A stretch of 60,411 nt of DNA from a virus, in the IMG/VR virus record IMGVR_UViG_3300009370_000029, positions 1 to 60,411 of that record. The stretch is one strand, 5' to 3'. The position numbers and the translations under genes were made by a program. The notes beneath the pieces were generated by a model, which had not been told where the DNA came from, did not search any database, and was given only the letters and a program-made list of their open reading frames with translations. Below, piece after piece: positions 57,778 to 60,411 of the stretch; position 1 is the first letter of the stretch, and each line of letters starts with the position of its first letter.

Positions 57778-59082
57778 TTATTTCCGTATCGTTCTTCCAA
57801 TTACTCTGGAATAGGCAGCCATGTCGGGGGAAAGGTTGGGCTTGTTCTCTTCTTCATTAAGAAGAGTTCCATGCTCTACTTCTTCCTCTGCATTCATTCT
57901 TGGCGCCTTTGGAAAATAGCTTTCTTTGAGTGTGCTGAGTGCATCATGATACTGGTCAATATCCTCAAACTCGACACCCTCGGCCAATCCCCTTAACTTC
58001 TCAATCTGTGTATCTGCAAGACCATCGCAAGCCTGAATCAAAACCTCAATCTTACGACCCTCATTGACTTCCTTCTGGAGATCAATGTTCTGCTCGATAG
58101 TTTCATTTAATCCTTGTTCTAGTTCATCAACCTGTACAGCCAATGCCTCTACGACATCGACCTTCTCTTCAGGAATATCAATGTAATGCTGCGTGAAGAG
58201 GTCTTTCAGCCCATTAATAAAGCCTTCGGCCACTTCATTTCTGATGCCCGAATCAATAGCCAATTCATTGACTTTCATCCACTCTTCTACTGCATACGAA
58301 AGATACCCATCAACCTTTTCTGTCAACTCCTCTGCAAAAGCGGTTACAGACTCGACAAGATCAGTTTCGTATTGTGCATGAATGGCATCAATGGCCTCGT
58401 TGACCTTTGATACAACTGCACCCTCGAAAATAGTCTTGGCCTTGGCCATAAACTCTTCTGAAAGATCTTCTGCGCCAACTAAGGCGGCAATATCTTCGGA
58501 GACATCCAAGTCTTCGGCTGTAATATGGACAGCTTCGCTGCCTTCTATTTCAACTTCATAGTCCCCTTCATCTTCTCCTTCTTGCTCATCCTCATAGATA
58601 GCCGACATGATCGAAGCATACTTGCCATCTAGATCATCGCCTTCTAGTTCACGAAGAGCGTCGAAAATGGCCTTGGCCTGACCTAGTTTAGTCTCTGGTC
58701 GGTCATCGCCCTCTTCTTCGGCAACCTCTTCGTCTTCGGCAAGCTCTTCGGAAGCTACTACTTCTTCTTCCTCGTTCTGAGGAGTTCCCTTTTGAGGCTT
58801 CTCTGCTGTGAGGTCACCAGTTTTCTTGGCGGCCTGAGGCTCTGCGGATTTCTTAGTCTGATGGGCTACTTTCTTTGCGTCATCAGAAGTTACACCACCT
58901 GTCGGCTTAACAGTCGTTGACTGAGCAGGAGGCCCTGGGGGCTTTCCTTTAGCCTTGGGGGCGTTTGCTTTTGCGGCAAGTTTCCCTTCGGCAGGAAGCG
59001 TTCGATTCTGAGGTGTTGCAGTATCCTCAGAAATCACAGTCCGGCCAGACATTACATTTCTTGCGGCCTTTGATAGCGACAT
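57778..59082 (-). CDS. 22: gp22 prohead scaffold (core) protein
   Basis: The 434-residue protein sits between 21 and 23, as in T4. It is acidic and largely coiled-coil (QVDELEQGLNETIEQNIDLQ) with a basic/Pro/Ala N-terminal third. VISED near residue 17 and other xxE sites suit gp21 cleavage; T4 gp22 is digested to small peptides. It is longer than T4 gp22 (269), mainly through the N-terminal extension and the glutamate-rich stretch near residues 105-125. TATAAATAC lies about 48 nt upstream. Confidence 0.85.
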   Translation of the reverse strand: MSLSKAARNVMSGRTVISEDTATPQNRTLPAEGKLAAKANAPKAKGKPPGPPAQSTTVKPTGGVTSDDAKKVAHQTKKSAEPQAAKKTGDLTAEKPQKGTPQNEEEEVVASEELAEDEEVAEEEGDDRPETKLGQAKAIFDALRELEGDDLDGKYASIMSAIYEDEQEGEDEGDYEVEIEGSEAVHITAEDLDVSEDIAALVGAEDLSEEFMAKAKTIFEGAVVSKVNEAIDAIHAQYETDLVESVTAFAEELTEKVDGYLSYAVEEWMKVNELAIDSGIRNEVAEGFINGLKDLFTQHYIDIPEEKVDVVEALAVQVDELEQGLNETIEQNIDLQKEVNEGRKIEVLIQACDGLADTQIEKLRGLAEGVEFEDIDQYHDALSTLKESYFPKAPRMNAEEEVEHGTLLNEEENKPNLSPDMAAYSRVIGRTIRK

Positions 59083-59128
59083 ATTTCAATCTCCTTACTT
59101 TAGAAACACTAAAAGTTTTCTTCTAATT

Positions 59129-59137
59129 GTATTTATA
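59129..59137 (-). promoter_or_regulatory. Late promoter TATAAATAC of gene 22
   Basis: TATAAATACAATTAG is on the minus strand at the end of gene 21, upstream of gene 22 and its AAGGAG site. Confidence 0.8.
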
Positions 59138-59141
59138 CTTT

Positions 59142-59789
59142 TTATAGCTTTGAAAGGAAATCCTGAAACGCATTTAGTTTCATATCTTCTCTTTCTTCTC
59201 TAGTTGAGTTATCAATTTGTTCTTTATACTCTCGAATCCTTACTTCGTGCAACGATCCATTGTCCCAGACCCATTCTTTTCCTTCCATGATGCCTTCTAC
59301 AAAGGCATTAGGTGCAGATGGATCTGCAACAATATCTGCTGCTGTTGCAAGATGAAAGTCATCTTGCACAATTTGGGTGTCGCGTTGAGGCTTTAATGAA
59401 CCCATGCCTCGGGAAGACACACCCAAGTTTGCTCCTTCATCAATAAGACTTTTTACGATCTTACCATAAGGAGTTCCCATAATCTTGGCCTTTCCCATAA
59501 AGTTGTTGCCTTCTTTATAAAGCTCTGTGATCATGTGTGAAACTCTGTCGAGATTAATAGTAGGCCCTTCTGGATGCCCCAACTCACCAAAGGCTCTTTT
59601 CTTTTGGACATAGTTTTCGTTATAACGAATGACTTCGTTCTCTAGGACAGGCAACGGATACATTCTTCCGTTACGATTCTTCATCTCGGCCTGCATGAAG
59701 ATGCCTCTGATAAAGTGACTCTTGTCGCCTTTGGCATCCTTTTCGACTAGGAATTCTACGTTTTCGTTTAACTCTGTAAATAGTTTCAT
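59142..59789 (-). CDS. 21: gp21 prohead protease
   Basis: From ATG 59789 the protein is 215 residues. It has IRGIFMQAEMKNRNGRMYPL, FGELGHPEGPTINLDRVSHM (with the His) and GANLGVSSRGMGSL (with the nucleophile Ser), the S77 peptidase pattern. It cuts prohead proteins after (L/I)xE and then itself. The start MKLFTELNE resembles the leaders of the packaged proteins, including an LNE site. A longer upstream frame would overlap the preceding gene. Confidence 0.94.
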   Translation of the reverse strand: MKLFTELNENVEFLVEKDAKGDKSHFIRGIFMQAEMKNRNGRMYPLPVLENEVIRYNENYVQKKRAFGELGHPEGPTINLDRVSHMITELYKEGNNFMGKAKIMGTPYGKIVKSLIDEGANLGVSSRGMGSLKPQRDTQIVQDDFHLATAADIVADPSAPNAFVEGIMEGKEWVWDNGSLHEVRIREYKEQIDNSTREEREDMKLNAFQDFLSKL

Positions 59790-59791
59790 TT

Positions 59792-60411
59792 TTACTTGCC
59801 CTTCTTGGCTAGAGGAGCCTTCTTGAGTTTTGCCATTACAGCTTTCCATGCCTTTTCTCCAGCAGGATTGCCGCCACCCTTGCCTACACCAGCGGCACGC
59901 AGTTCTTGCTTGTTTGGCTTTCTCTTATTCACATTATAAAAATGACTGGCGAATGCCTTTTGACGATCATCAAAACTAGGCTTTCCGCGAACCTTTGAAA
60001 AGCTGGCTTTCATTCGCGTTTCTCGTTCTGCCGGGGTTTCTTTTTCTTCGCCAACATTTTTGACATCTTCGGATTCTGGATAATATCCAGTGCGCTTATG
60101 GAACCTGTCCATTGCCTCGGGATCTTTATCATCTCTCTTACTGATAGGAAGACCCTGAATAGTCTTTTGTTTCTTTCCGGGCTTCTTTTTCTTTTCCCAA
60201 CCCTTTGGATATTTTCCAGCCTTCTTTGCCTTTCCACCCATTCCACCTTCATCAATCTCTACGTCTTCACTAAACTTCTCATTACCCTTACGATACTTAG
60301 TATAAACTCCAGGGATTTTACGCTGCTTTACACCGGGTTTTTTATTCTTTGCCTGATCCTTTTCGCGAGCCTTTGCTGCTCTGGCAATCTTTGCTTTCCT
60401 ATCCCTATCTC
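59792..60411 (-). CDS. Basic prohead/packaged protein, 5' end beyond right edge
   Basis: The frame is open to the right edge; the start lies outside the window. The visible 205 or so residues are Lys/Arg-rich. EDVEIDEGGMGGKAKK matches the AEAVDEGGMGGMQSG block of the 855-residue protein at 41299, and EIDE is a possible gp21 site. A short ATG-started version at 60241 is less likely than the full frame. The position before gene 21 is where T4 has core genes 67 and 68, so a prohead-core role is plausible. Confidence 0.75.
   Translation of the reverse strand, partial: DRDRKAKIARAAKAREKDQAKNKKPGVKQRKIPGVYTKYRKGNEKFSEDVEIDEGGMGGKAKKAGKYPKGWEKKKKPGKKQKTIQGLPISKRDDKDPEAMDRFHKRTGYYPESEDVKNVGEEKETPAERETRMKASFSKVRGKPSFDDRQKAFASHFYNVNKRKPNKQELRAAGVGKGGGNPAGEKAWKAVMAKLKKAPLAKKGK

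Noticed and set aside
60010-60255. Short frame overlapping the right-edge basic protein
   Set aside because: It is an alternate frame within the longer open frame, which has consistent composition and a shared block with the 41-kb protein.

Overview
The window is part of a large T4-like (Tevenvirinae-type) contractile-tailed phage genome of the marine or freshwater kind. It carries the T4 replication and recombination core (genes 41, 43, 44, 45, 62, regA, uvsX, uvsY, uvsW, 46, 47), the late sigma factor gene 55, and the head genes 21, 22 and 23. It also has genes typical of environmental T4-likes: Hsp20, a ClpP-like protease, 2OG-Fe(II) oxygenases, CobS-like and CobT-like proteins and an A-type Fe-S carrier. 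The host is not identifiable from sequence, but a beta-barrel porin, a lipobox lipoprotein and a PEP-CTERM-like tail point to a Gram-negative, possibly exosortase-bearing, bacterium. Almost all genes lie on the minus strand. The exceptions are two plus-strand pockets (33986-34448 and 41120-44232), each preceded by a TATAAATAG late-promoter motif. I recognised no tRNA, rRNA or CRISPR.

Layout. 1-5.3 kb: head-targeted and secreted accessory proteins, a deaminase, a zincin. 5.4-18.1 kb: replication block, with endolysin, Hsp20, dUTPase and an HNH protein. 18.1-19.7 kb: glycosyltransferase and a DUF2693-like protein. 19.8-25.1 kb: a tightly packed operon of ten small zinc-ribbon proteins, at least five of them clear paralogues, plus tiny membrane proteins and a sigma-region-4-like regulator. 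26.5-30.3 kb: a GC-rich CobS-like AAA ATPase and CobT-like VWA/HExxH pair, with near-identical sigma70 promoters and an odd palindromic element whose loop is inverted between copies. 30.9-44.5 kb: a run of proteins with an MKSF.. leader ending in (L/I)xE, interspersed with tail-spike, protease, oxygenase and lysis-type genes. 44.6-45.8 kb: a porin cassette between terminators. 45.9-49.9 kb: DNA methyltransferase, PLP-type enzyme and acyltransferase-like/oxygenase fusion. 49.9-55.6 kb: genes 46, 47, 55, an Sm-like protein, uvsW, uvsY. 55.6-60.4 kb: gp19-like tube protein, gp23, gp22, gp21 and a basic prohead protein running off the right edge.

How the parts fit. Early and middle genes follow consensus sigma70 promoters (TTGACA, 16-17 bp, TATACT). 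Head genes 23 and 22 and many accessory virion genes follow TATAAATA-type motifs, the class read by the gp55 sigma encoded here. The gp21-type prohead protease, gp22 scaffold and gp23 (with an LSE cleavage site near residue 59) are all present. About eight other proteins begin with an 8-12 residue leader ending in the same (L/I)xE site. That makes them good candidates for head-packaged proteins injected with the DNA, like T4 internal proteins and Alt. One of them is a very basic 855-residue protein with repeated (L/I/V/M)DE sites, which reads like a polyprotein for the same protease.

The most unusual features are the packaged-protein set, the zinc-ribbon array, an in-frame TGA that splits gene 47, the inverted-loop elements around the CobT-like gene, and the phage-borne porin.
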